A stretch of 64,000 nucleotides of DNA, taken from positions 56,709,249 to 56,773,248 of the forward strand of contig NC_088295.1 of assembly GCF_032854445.1 (NCBI RefSeq), written 5' to 3'. Both the position numbers and the translations under genes were made by a program. The stretch comes from Liolophura sinensis. Lineage: Eukaryota; Mollusca; Polyplacophora; Chitonida; Chitonidae. Shown one piece after another: positions 22,401 through 32,412 of this stretch; position 1 is the stretch's first letter; each line of letters begins with the position of its first letter. The notes under the pieces are model-generated. The model made no database searches, was not told the DNA's origin, and was given only the letters and a program-made list of their open reading frames with translations.

Positions 22401-24627
22401 TTAATATGTAGTTATCGCTGTCATGTCGAGTAAGATGCAGACTAATATTTCAGTTCTTTCGATCGAATATAAATTAAAACGCTTGACGAAATTACAAGTG
22501 AACGCAGGGAGCATGTATGTCCCTTTGTATGTCCGCAATTCATTGCGAGCAAAGCCGTCATGGCAATGATTCCTTCAGTGACGTCATACCTGAGTTGATG
22601 ACGCAGACTTTGTGGCATCATCTCTCAACGACCTTTCGGTTCCTCTTAGACTTTAAATTATTTATCGAGTTGTTCTGTGGGAGAATTTAGCTTTTATAGC
22701 CAATCCAAAAGACTTCATGACTCCAGAGATTTTACGGAGGCTTTCTTACGACAGGGGTGGGTGTATATATGCGGATAGTGGGAAGGAGGCTGAGTGAGTA
22801 TATCGGTCAGTTCTCGCGTAAACATCCCTGAAGTATCTGGGTTAAGGGACAGGTTTAAGGTTAATGTTAAAGCGGAGGATGGAGGGAGATGTAGAGAGAG
22901 AGGGAGGGGGGGGGGGGGGCAGGGGAGGTGCTCACAAAATAGTAGACTTTCAATGTGTAATTGTGAGAAAGACGAGGCTAAATTTAAAAGGACTGACCCA
23001 TGACCTATTTCAAAGGGGCGTAAGGTAGTCGCACCACAGATCCACAGTATACTACGCTTACAGCTAGTTGTTGTAGCCCTCTCTGTCTTAGCGGTCCAAC
23101 CTATTCTTCTCTTCAACCTAATCGTTGGTCGATTCACTGATCGGTTCATTGATTCGTTTGTTGATTCATGGAATGATCCATTGATTCGTTGATTGATTGG
23201 TGGATAACGTTCTCAAGAATTCTAGTTTGGAGGTGTACGCCAAGACTTTCTCAGCTAGGCCAATAAAGGTCATAAACTATTCATTTTATTAAGTTCAATT
23301 ACAATCACCGATGAACTTCAACATTTCGAACTGAACTTTTGTCCCCAAACAATTGGTATATATCTAGTTCACTTATAGTTATAACGATATTAATATTTCA
23401 CAAGTGCAACGACAAAACACAATAATGACATCCAACTACAGAGTTGTGCTTCCCAACGTTTTAAATAATAAAAACATATATTATACACGAATTAAAATTA
23501 AATTGAATTAAAAAGCCTCAATTAGATGTTTACTCAAGTAACTTTATCTGTACATACATGTGTAGGATAATTTCACCCTATAGACTTTCGGAAGAATTTT
23601 TCTAACCTGAATGTGACGTGTTTTTGTTTTTTTTAACCCAAATATAAAAGAGAATGTTTATTCCAGTTTAGTCATAAAAACATGCCATGTAGTTTGATAT
23701 TTACCTTATACATACATCTAAACCCACCCCTGTTTTAAAACCCGTAGTCACCTCTTTAGGCAAACTTTCCCGCCAGTTTGTTTTCAGGGTAACACGTCAA
23801 TGCAGGCAAAGGGCAACAACCTTTGTGACTCAGAAAATCCGGCTTATTTTGGCTGTGTTTACGACTTGTAACGGCGCAATAATTTTACGTATATTTTGAT
23901 AGTCCCCTGCCTTTTTTTCCCTTCTGAAATCTAGGTCAACGGCCACGCCAAGCTACTTAACCGTGTTACCGGATTTTTTCCCGCCAAAACTCTAGCCCCG
24001 CCCCTTGTTTTTAGAAGACAGTATAGAGTAAAACGTGCCTGGAGAACAAGTCAGTAAACTTCTAGATCTACACACGTGACGGAACAGATAGCGTAGGGTG
24101 CCTACGCCATGGGTAATATTATACTCAAAGACCTCTGACATTTTCACGGAGATACAACAATAAATTTTACAGTTCATGAAAACAGGCTCCGTCAACAGGC
24201 GATGTATCAGCGGCTAGGTGGTGTTTCTCTTCGCCCCCTGTTTACAATAACTTCTCCTCTCACACCAGCTATATTTGTTTATATTTATGGCTTTTTTCAT
24301 CACATCGACGTGGCAGCTCTAACAGATCTGCATTTAGCACTTTATGTAAAAACTGTGGAGGTCGTCCTAGTGAGGGAACTCTCAAGTCTCCAGATGATCG
24401 ACAGTTGTTTTCTATGCTTGCTTTATTGTGAACCATTATCGAAAAAAAAACGTTAAGAATGCTTGTTCTGGCTCATGTTGATGTTGTAAACATACGAGAG
24501 AAAAATTAATTACAGCATTACTAATCTAGTATTTATTCGTTTATACAAATGTAATAATTTAATTAATTTTGTACAAAATAGTTTCCCTGGATAAAGTGTA
24601 CATATATAATTGTAACCATTGCTTTTC
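19423..24627. other. Long spacer without recognised gene
   Basis: No convincing exon. Noted structures are a run of 14 G at 22906-22919, a possible short non-LTR reverse transcriptase scrap near 22105-22185, and a cluster of E2F-like and GC-box-like words at 23764-24004. Open frames here are short and overlap on both strands. Confidence 0.5.
23764..24004 (+). promoter_or_regulatory. E2F-like and GC-box-like motif cluster
   Basis: CTTTCCCGCCAG at 23765-23776 and TTTTTTCCCGCCAAAA at 23974-23989 match the TTTSSCGC core bound by E2F factors. CCCCGCCCC (23996-24004) matches a GC box. They could mark a promoter, but I see no gene start nearby. The same 8-mer also occurs inverted near 17843 and 19514, so chance or repeat origin is possible. 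Confidence 0.2.
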
Positions 24628-25245
24628 AGTCCAAAAGAACGGTCAGACGGTCTTGTCACCGCTGTTTGCCGGTTCAGGAGAAAGGTCAGGCGGTCTTGTT
24701 AACATTGCTTGTCTGTCCAGGAGAACGGTCAGGCGGTCTTGTTAACACTGCTTGTTGGTCCAGGAGAACGGTCAGACGGTCTTGTTACCACTGGTTGTCG
24801 GTTCAGAAGAACGGCCGGGCGGTTTTGTTACAACATACTGCTTGTCAGTCAAAAAGAACGGTCAGTTTGTCTTGTGACCACTGCCAGTGGGTCCAGGAGA
24901 GCGGTCTGACGGTCTTGTTGCCGCTGCTTGTTGGTTCAGAGGAACGGTCAGACTTGTTACCACTGCTTGTCGGTTCAGGAGAACGGTCAGGCGGTCCTGT
25001 GACCACTGCTTGTCGGTCCAGAAAAACGGTCAGTTTGTCTTGTTAACACTGCCTGTCGGTCCAGGAGAACGGTCAGACGGTCTTGTTACCGCTGCTTGTT
25101 GGTCCAGGAGAACGGTCAGACGGTCTTATCACTGTTTGTCGGTTCAGGAGAACGGTCTGGCGGTCTTGTTACAACGTACTGCTTGTCGGTCAAGAAGAAA
25201 GGTCAGGCGGTCTTGCTACCACTGCTTGTCAGGCCGGGAAAACGG
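24628..25245 (+). repeat. 43-bp minisatellite (array C)
   Basis: About 14 copies of a 43-bp unit with the words CCAGGAGAACGGTCAGACGG, TCTTGTTACCACTGCTTGTC and GGT. Because 43 is one more than a multiple of three, a frame reading through the array cycles through all three phases, giving open frames of 126 and 133 codons with three alternating peptide repeats. I treat these as repeat shadows. Confidence 0.93.
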
Positions 25246-26214
25246 GATACCAACTGTAAATGGTCAACATAGAGCGAATGTGGTTTGATATAGGTTTTCC
25301 GTATAACATAAGCCACGATGTTCAAAAGAAGGATTAGTACAGATGTAATTAACATTGTTGTGGATATGTACCCCTATTAAGTATTTTGTGCACCGAGTTG
25401 TTAAATGCCCGTTACCATACAATGTACTTCTTGCAGTTCATCATATAGCAATGTGTACTTCGTACTATGTGGTATTAACCATCGTTTTACACGTACAATT
25501 TTCTTTTTATCCTTTTTTACCTGTTCCGCGTGGTGAAACCCTTTTATGTCACGCTGTATGAGTTTTATTCATACACACTAATTGACTCATTGGTAATTAG
25601 CACTGTGGTTAATTAGAGGGTAATCTGAGGTGTCAAACAGGTCATGCGGGTTCCTAATCTATACCAACATTGTCCAATGGCGAGAACATCAGCAGAGTGT
25701 AAAGAAACAATATTAGATTAAGTTAAGTTTCATCTACATAGGAAAAAATATATCTATATGTCAAAAACCACGACCATCTGGGTTTTAATATTGGTAAAAT
25801 TATCCCAGTGAAAATGACTACAAAGACTGACATATTTAGCAATAATATAAAAAGAATATATCGTGTAAGATTAGATGTACGACAATGATATTAAGGAGTA
25901 ATATGTGGGAAATAAGTTCGTGGGAAAACTATACATGGTTACTGCATGAAGATTGTACCCAAATTATACCGTGAACGAAAAGGATTGGACAAAGCAGATA
26001 TATCAGATATGTAATGCAATTAAAGACGTACAAAACTATAGAGTGTAGTGTAAAATCAGAGCAAGGGCGACAGTGTCACAGTAAGCAAATTATCGCACGC
26101 ATTCGGTGAAATACAACCTCTTGTCAGTTTACCTTAGTCAGGGTTTTATTACAACTGTTCATGAATACGCTTAAAAAGTAGCAACATAATAGCCTAGCAC
26201 TATGGCTGTTTTTT

Positions 26215-26246
<32 letters not shown>

Positions 26247-26421
26247 ATTTATTGTCAAAACACTGAGTTATTATCACATTTGATATAAAAATACATTAAA
26301 ACAGTGTAAACGGACCAGATCTCGGGGATATCTAGTCCACGCGCCTGCAGAATCCTAGTGTATGCATAATAAGTAAATTACTACTATAGAGCGAGAGTAA
26401 AACCAGAGAACATTTGAATAT
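25246..26421. other. Spacer with dispersed repeat R1 copy 4
   Basis: No gene recognised. R1 copy 4 lies at 26035-26175. A poly(T) tract interrupted by G lies at about 26209-26246. Confidence 0.55.
26035..26175 (+). repeat. Dispersed repeat R1, copy 4
   Basis: Shares with copies 1-3 the words GGCGACAGTGTCACA, AGCAAAT, GGTGAAATAC, CCTCTTGTCAG, GTCAGGGTTTTATT and ACTGTTCATG, in the same order. It lies about 250 bp left of the Tc1-like element. Confidence 0.6.
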
Positions 26422-27820
26422 AAACTGACGACCAAAAGAAACTTTACAAAGAGTTCAAATCAATGTATTTTGCCAAAGAAAAAAAAAACAGGATGAATGG
26501 AGTTAAATACATTGAAAAGACCAATGACTTTAGATATTGAAAGTCTTGAGTAAGAACGGACAAAGCAGCCCTCAAATCATTTTACAAATGAACAAACAGA
26601 GCAGGGGTAGAAAAATAACCATTTTGGTTAACAATGGGCGGAGTATACAAAAAACTGATTATATTTAAAATCCGTCAATATCAATAGCAATCAGTATCGC
26701 GTGTGGCCACCCCTTGCTTCAATGCATGCAAAACCTCTCCGACGCACAGAAAAAGTCAGTCGTCTGATGAGATGGCGTGGGATTCGTTGCCATTCATCTT
26801 GGAGAGCGAATGCCAGTTCTTGTCGGTTGGCTTCAAGGTGTGGCCGTTGTCTTACTCGACGACCCATGATATCCCAAAGGTGTTCTATTGGGCCCACATC
26901 TGGGGAACGTGCAGGCCACGGCAAGACGTTGACGTCGTTGGCGTCCAGGAAGTTCTGCACAACTCGAGCTGTATAGGGTCTGGCGTTGTCATGCTGGTAC
27001 AGGACACCACGTGGCTGCTGTTGAAGGAATGGCAGGACAACAGGACGTAGAATTTCATCCATGTAATGTTGAGCTGTTAGGTTCCCGTAGATGAAGACCA
27101 GTAGAGTCCGTTCCTCTCCACAAATCCCACCCCACACCGTCACGCTGCCACCACATTCCTGGACGCATGATGCAGCCGTTCGTTCGCCTCATCCACGGTA
27201 AACTCGCTGTCTGCCATCGGCTCGGAACAGGCAGAAGCGGCTTTCATCCGTGAAAACAACACGTTGACAATCACGTCGCTGCCAACGGCGTACAATTCGA
27301 GCCCATCGCAACCTCTGGCGACGATGTTCGGCTGACTACAACTGCCCACTGAATGGTCGACAGGCCCTAATTCCGTCAGCCATGAGTCTCCTGGACACGG
27401 TCTGCAGACTGGCCCGGTGATCTAAGGCATTGATTGACGCCATTGTCAGGAAGCGGTTCCTCACGTGTAAGGTGCGCAGGTAACCGTCTTCTCTGGTCGT
27501 AATTACCCTAGGCCTGCATGTTCTTGGCCTGTCCGATGTCTGTCCTTTCTTTCTCTAACGTTGCATCAAGTTTGACACAGATGCAAGAGAGCAGCCGAAG
27601 GTCCTTGCAATGTGGGCATGGGTGGATCCCATGGGTACCATACCCAGAGCCCTCTCGCGTTGTTCTGGAGTCAATCGAGGCATTACTCTGGTGGTGTTTA
27701 GTCAGTTTTAGTCAGTGTGCAAGTCCAGCACACTGTGTGTAACGTTTTTATGCCCTTACATGTGCAGTTGCGGCCATCCATGGGTCATATTTTTTTTCAA
27801 CTTTCTTCGTTGTCTGAAAA
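26422..27820 (-). mobile_element. Tc1-like DNA transposon
   Basis: A roughly 1.4-kb element around a transposase pseudogene. Outer ends show a degenerate inverted similarity: TAAACTGACGACCAAAAGAA at the left, and on the right the reverse complement TTTTCAGACAACGAAGAAAG. Exact ends and a TA target duplication could not be fixed, so the boundaries are approximate. Confidence 0.7.
26691..27683 (-). pseudogene. Tc1-like transposase, three nonsense codons
   Basis: Read from ATG at 27681-27683 to a stop at 26691-26693, the span is 331 codons in one phase, the normal size for Tc1 transposases. It has an N-terminal helix-turn-helix region (PEQRERALGMVPMGSTHAHI), then RLRWARIVRRWQRRD, a first catalytic block VVFTDESRF, a second in QHDNARPYTA and the glutamate in SPDVGPIEHLWD. 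I count 34 residues between the second Asp and the Glu, the DD34E spacing of Tc1. In-frame stops lie at 27555-27557 (TAG), 27336-27338 (TAG) and 27189-27191 (TGA). No frameshift is needed, so decay is mild. The C-terminal 150 codons are open. Confidence 0.92.
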
Positions 27821-29330
27821 CAAATTCGTGTGGGCGTAAATGACGCTTGTAGCACTTGGTAATATAAATCGTACAATGTTTTCCTACAATAATTTGATAT
27901 TAATTTGCAGTAAGGGCTGGTTAAATTTAACTCACGGAGTCGTAAGGTTTCTTTTAACCGTCAGTTTAGAACCATTCCACTGTGAACTAAATGAATCAGA
28001 CAAGGCAAATATATATATTTCAACATTCGCATATGTTACAATTATACTGTGATTTAAGGAAGATATCCTATTCAGTTGAATATATGTTACCTATATGGTC
28101 CTCAAAAAGTATTTCTTAGGCCACGATATGGCTGTATGATATTGCTGGTGTCCATACACCACATTTCGAGTTCAATGATCATGACTGCGCTATTAAAAGT
28201 GAAATGCTACAGAAGTATTACAATTAATGTTAAATCCACCATTTTTTGACCGGGGTGAAGATGGGAAAGCACTATACATCGTTGGCAAACTATGCACGGA
28301 CCGTTCAGGATCTGTGCCATAACCTATCATTCATTTATAATTCAGGGTTATAAGGGGTTGTATAAGCATCCATGCATCAACATCGTCAATTGTATATTAT
28401 TTCTTACATGTTCTTTTGGGAAACCGTTGTTTTACCGTTGTTTTTTTTTTTTTTGTTTTTTTTTTTAATGGATCTTACGATTATTGACTGGGAGTGCGCT
28501 CTACGGTTTACAAGTGGTAATCCGAATGTAGGATTGGATGCTTACATTTATAATGTTAGATCAGTAGCATTATTAAAGAGTTGGAAACCTCTCAAAATGT
28601 TACAGAAAAGTCGTAATTTAACGTGAAAACAATCCACTACGCAGCGTAACATTTTAAGGGGTATTTCACATTTAAGGGAGTATTTCATATATTAAGGGGT
28701 ATTTCACATTTTCAGGGGTATTTCACTGCATATAACATGATATGACCATTTCAACGTTGAGAAAATATCGACATTTTAACATTTGCATTTTAAGACAGTG
28801 GTTAAAGCTGGGATCACTCTCCAGTCGGAACTTGTCTAAGATTTACAAAACGATACATTTATTCCAAGTCATTAAACAAGATGCATGTGCCTTATCAACA
28901 ACTAAATGTTACGAAACAGTAACGTATATACGTTGTTACCCTCTCTTCGCAATTGAGAACTCTTTTGTGTACATACAATATAACTGCTGCCAATAAGAGA
29001 TAATCATATAGGTTCTTCGATAGGTGACGTGCAAAGCGACGCAGAAAAATTCCGAACCAAGAGGAAATAACTGTGCAGTTTCCAAAGATATCGCTGATGG
29101 CTACAGCATGCATGCGTGCATACATCAATGGTAGTCTCAAATAGTGTCCAATTACCCTCAGTGTACGTTTGTTTTCGCGCAGGCAGTGTATTGATTCTTC
29201 TCAAAAAACTGTATTTGTAGTCTAGTAGTATATACACTGCATGCCTCTCGGTTTCTGTGTTGAGGTAGATTTAACTTTGTTAAAATCCTTTGTGACCACT
29301 TGCTAGCTATTGCACTGTCATCACTGCTCT
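27821..29330. other. Spacer without recognised gene
   Basis: No gene seen. It contains a poly(T) tract near 28440-28466 and a small 19-bp tandem repeat at 28651-28727. Short open frames on both strands have no recognisable domain. Confidence 0.5.
28651..28727 (+). repeat. 19-bp tandem repeat, four copies
   Basis: Four degenerate copies of a 19-bp unit around the words TTAAGGGGTATTTCACA. Too short and diverged to suggest function. Confidence 0.8.
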
Positions 29331-29366
29331 CTATAAATGAATGATTATGGCTTAACGCCATATTGG
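29331..29366 (+). repeat. Older SINE 3' end fragment, split by a younger SINE
   Basis: ATAAATGAATGATTATGGCT then TAACGCCATATTGG resembles a SINE 3' region. It continues after the younger SINE as TAACGCCATACTGGCAATAT (29623 onward). A related stretch (ATAAATGAATGATTATGGCT) occurs at 45000-45020 in a macoilin intron. The family A SINE at 29367-29622 inserted into it. Confidence 0.45.
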
Positions 29367-29622
29367 GGCTTCCGTGGCTCAGTTGATTAGCACGCTAGCG
29401 CAGGGTAATGACACAGGAGCCTCTCACCAATGCGGTCGCTGTGAGTTCAAGTCCAGGCCATGCTGGCTTCCTCTCCGGCTGTACGTGGGAGGGTCTGTCG
29501 GCAACCTGCTGATGGTCGTGGGTTTGCGCGTTTGTTCCCACCATTATGTTGGCCGCCGTCGTATAAGTGAAATATCCTTGAGTACGGCGTGAAACACCAA
29601 TCAAATAAATAAATAAAATAAA
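29367..29622 (+). mobile_element. MetaSINE-type SINE (family A), full length
   Basis: The head is CCGTGGCTCAGTTGATTAGC with B-box GTGAGTTCAAGTCC; central domain present; tail AATCAAATAAATAAATAAAA. The flanking 14-bp duplication TAACGCCATA(T/C)TGG (29353-29366 and 29623-29636) has one mismatch, so the insertion is not very recent. This copy gives the SINE in its transcriptional orientation on the plus strand. Confidence 0.93.
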
Positions 29623-29679
29623 TAACGCCATACTGGCAATATTTCGGCCATGTCGTGGCGAGCTGCTCTATGTGCTGTA

Positions 29680-30680
29680 CGTCTTTAATTATAATACATG
29701 GCTTGATCCCTCTCTTTCCAGACAGATATTTACATTGTCTCAAAAGTGGCTCAATTAGCTAGCAAAAGGACGTCATTGGAGTTTGCCATGTTTTCTTTGT
29801 AAATAGATGTATACTGTTCCAAATATACTTACAACGTTACCTATATGATTAGCATAATCCATATTCCTACATACTGACAAAATGCTCCACATTCTCCGCT
29901 ACTTCCGTGACAAAATTCCTATTAACGTCATCATATGACAGACCTTCCCCACCAACCCTCTACCATCCTGTGTCACGCCTGCTAGCTCTAACGTCAGGGA
30001 CCTCCCCAGAGCGGTGTGGGTGGGCCCCGGACCCCCCTGGCATACGATAGCCCTGTTCGGATATTGTGTAAACAAACAGATAGCTGGCGCGCGTGGGTCG
30101 GGGCTATGTAATGGGGATAAAATCTGCTGACATAACGCGATTGTCATTCAAGAGAAAACTAAGTATTTCCTTTGTAGCAAACCCAGTGCATTTGCTGAAT
30201 AAACGAAAGCCACGCTAATGGCTACATTCACCTCTACGCCTTTCTATGCTATGCTTCCTTAGCGTGTCTAATGTCATGCAATACCAGGGGCTGTGTACAC
30301 ATCGTGTTGAATAATGAATGAATCCCCCATTGGTTTGTATATCTAAATGTTACAATCAAAGCTCAACTAAGTCTATTTTGAAAAACGATAACCTATATGG
30401 TGGATGACATGGCGCACAATCTGGATACTGGTCAAATACTATTTGTGCGCCTAGAGCATTCCTTCGTCTTCGTGGTTTGTATTCAACGTTGTTTTATGAT
30501 GGTCTTGTCATGATTGAGACGGAATTTCCATTAGGGTGGACGACTGCAACATAAGTGTCTGTTTCAACCCATTGACTATAATTAGCATGCAGTATAAGAG
30601 AGAATGAATGAAGCGAACTCATTATTATAACATTTGAAATGTTGATTTGTTTTAATTTGAAGGAGAGAGAAAATATATTT
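29680..30680. other. Spacer without recognised gene
   Basis: No gene, repeat family or RNA recognised. The segment around 29940-30070 is locally GC-richer than its surroundings, but shows no splice-supported exon. Confidence 0.45.
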
Positions 30681-30691
30681 TTTGTGAATGA

Positions 30692-31039
30692 GTGTTTGGG
30701 GTTTAACGTCGTAATTTTTCATACGACGACGAAGGAAACCTTAGAGTGTATGTAATGTGCCTCCTTGTTGCAGGACGGATTTCCACCGCTCTTTTTTTTT
30801 ATCTAGTGCTGCTTCACGGAGACGCCTTACCGAAGGCAAGTAAACTGCCCAGCCCGAGTCATTAAACTGATACCGGTCAACCAGTCGTTGCACTATCCCC
30901 TTCATGTTGAACGCCAAGCGAGGAAGTTACAACTTCCTCTTTTAAAGTCTTAGATGTGACCCGACCCAGGACTGACCCTTGATCTACCGCTCCCGAAGCG
31001 GATGCTCGCCTAACTTGTTCTATCGGGGCCGGTTTATTC
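30692..31039 (-). mobile_element. tRNA-derived SINE (family B), diverged copy
   Basis: Minus-strand homologue of 18513-18877. It retains the GTTTGGGGTTTAACGTCGTA 3' region, the AAGCGAGGAAGTTACAACTT core and the tRNA-like head near 31000-31035. The target-site duplication TTTGTGAATGA lies at 30681-30691 and 31040-31050. The tail is shortened to a single GAGTG, and the head is more diverged than in the other two copies. Confidence 0.88.
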
Positions 31040-31050
31040 TTTGTGAATGA

Positions 31051-32233
31051 TACATGAAATGGTACTTTCATGGAAAAAAAGGAAAGAAAATTAGTGAAAT
31101 TATACATGGTCACTGAACGAAATTGATACCATCACATGAGGTGGGTGGGATGAATTATTATCAAATCTTCGATGACTTGATTATACGCATGCGCTGTTCA
31201 ACCAGGCCTCTGTGAGCGTCTCATACAAGCAGCTTTTGTGCTAGTCAGGTGTCAATTTCATCTACGCATGCTCTTTATACCACGTGCGTGATGATGTTTG
31301 CATCTAAACTCCACGTATAATCTGTTTTCACAAAGTATTCGTTGTTTCCGTAACACTCCAAAAAAAACCTATCGTGATGGCCTAATAGGAACACTTAACT
31401 TTTAACATTGGAGGTGGGTGTCTTATTTAGAACAGGTATCATAGGATGATGGTGGGCGTATAAAAAACGGCGATGACATATCGCCCACTATGCAGACCAG
31501 AACGAATTAATGCCGAGTCAGGAATTCAGAAACAAACTTTGCACTTTCTTGCAGTCATGCAGCGAGTCTTAAAATTCTTCGGCGAAGAGCGTTGATTTTG
31601 TCGAGGTATTTTTGGCCATCAGTTTACGCTAAAAAGATGTTACCACCAAATAATCGCATTCAAAATACATGCATTGGCAAAAACCATTGGTGAATTTTCC
31701 ATCGCATTCTGCTCAACTTCGTTCATGCATGAATTTATATAGCCGCCGTTCATTGTATAAGTGAAGTGTTCTCTGGAAAAGCGATATACGACGTAAAACG
31801 CCAATTAAACATTTAACATGATCAATTAAACATAAAAAGCACGTGTACCTCGGCCGGACTAGAATTGGAACTGGAACTGTTTACACAAGTATTCCAAATT
31901 CCAGCCGTACTTAACCACTGTCCACACCCAAATCTCCCCATCGGATATGGCGATTCCGCTATATAATCACTTTACTCGAATCTTCACCGTCTTCTTTGGC
32001 GATAACTATTTAGTATACTGAAGAAAAAGAGCCATTCACAACCAAGCAAGTAACTCAATGAACAGCGCTCTCTTCATTCCAACAGACAGCCGTTGAGGGC
32101 GGGGTGTTTGAGCTCACTGTGTGGTTCCAGTTTACACTCGATATGATGACAAGTGAAAATGATGTTATAAAATGAAAACGGTGTTGTAAATGTACGGTAT
32201 ACTATATCGAGCTCGTGTCGTGATTACTGTATC
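31051..32233. other. Spacer with small SINE fragment
   Basis: No gene recognised. The only repeat seen is a small SINE 3' fragment at about 31738-31806 (GCCGCCGTTCATTGTATAAG then ACGTAAAACGCCAATTAAAC, plus strand). Confidence 0.5.
31738..31806 (+). mobile_element. SINE family A 3' fragment
   Basis: The words GCCGCCGT, TGTATAAGTGAAGTGTTC and GACGTAAAACGCCAATTAAA match the 3' third of the family A SINE with several substitutions. No target-site duplication was found. Confidence 0.6.
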
Positions 32234-32412
32234 AGCTCATGCTGGCTTCCTCTCCGGCCGTAAGTGAGAAGGTCTGCCAGCAACCTGCGGATGGTCGTGG
32301 GTTTCCGCCGGGCTCTGCCCAGTTTCCACCCACCATAATGCTGGCCGCCGTCGAATACGTGAAATATTCTTGAGTACAGCGTAAAACACCAATCGAATAG
32401 AGTAAATAAATA
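32234..32412 (+). mobile_element. SINE family A, 5'-truncated
   Basis: It starts within the body at CTCATGCTGGCTTCCTCTCC and runs through the central domain to CACCAATCGAATAGAGTAAA. The tRNA head is missing, so it cannot be transcribed from its own promoter. No clear target-site duplication was seen. Confidence 0.88.

Noticed and set aside
23120-23230. GATT-rich stretch resembling a MetaSINE 3' end
   Set aside because: Only about 35 bp show weak similarity, with no head, tail or target-site duplication.
24666-25288. Two overlapping 126- and 133-codon open frames with repeated peptides
   Set aside because: They are readings of the 43-bp minisatellite in shifting phases, with no start context or splice support.
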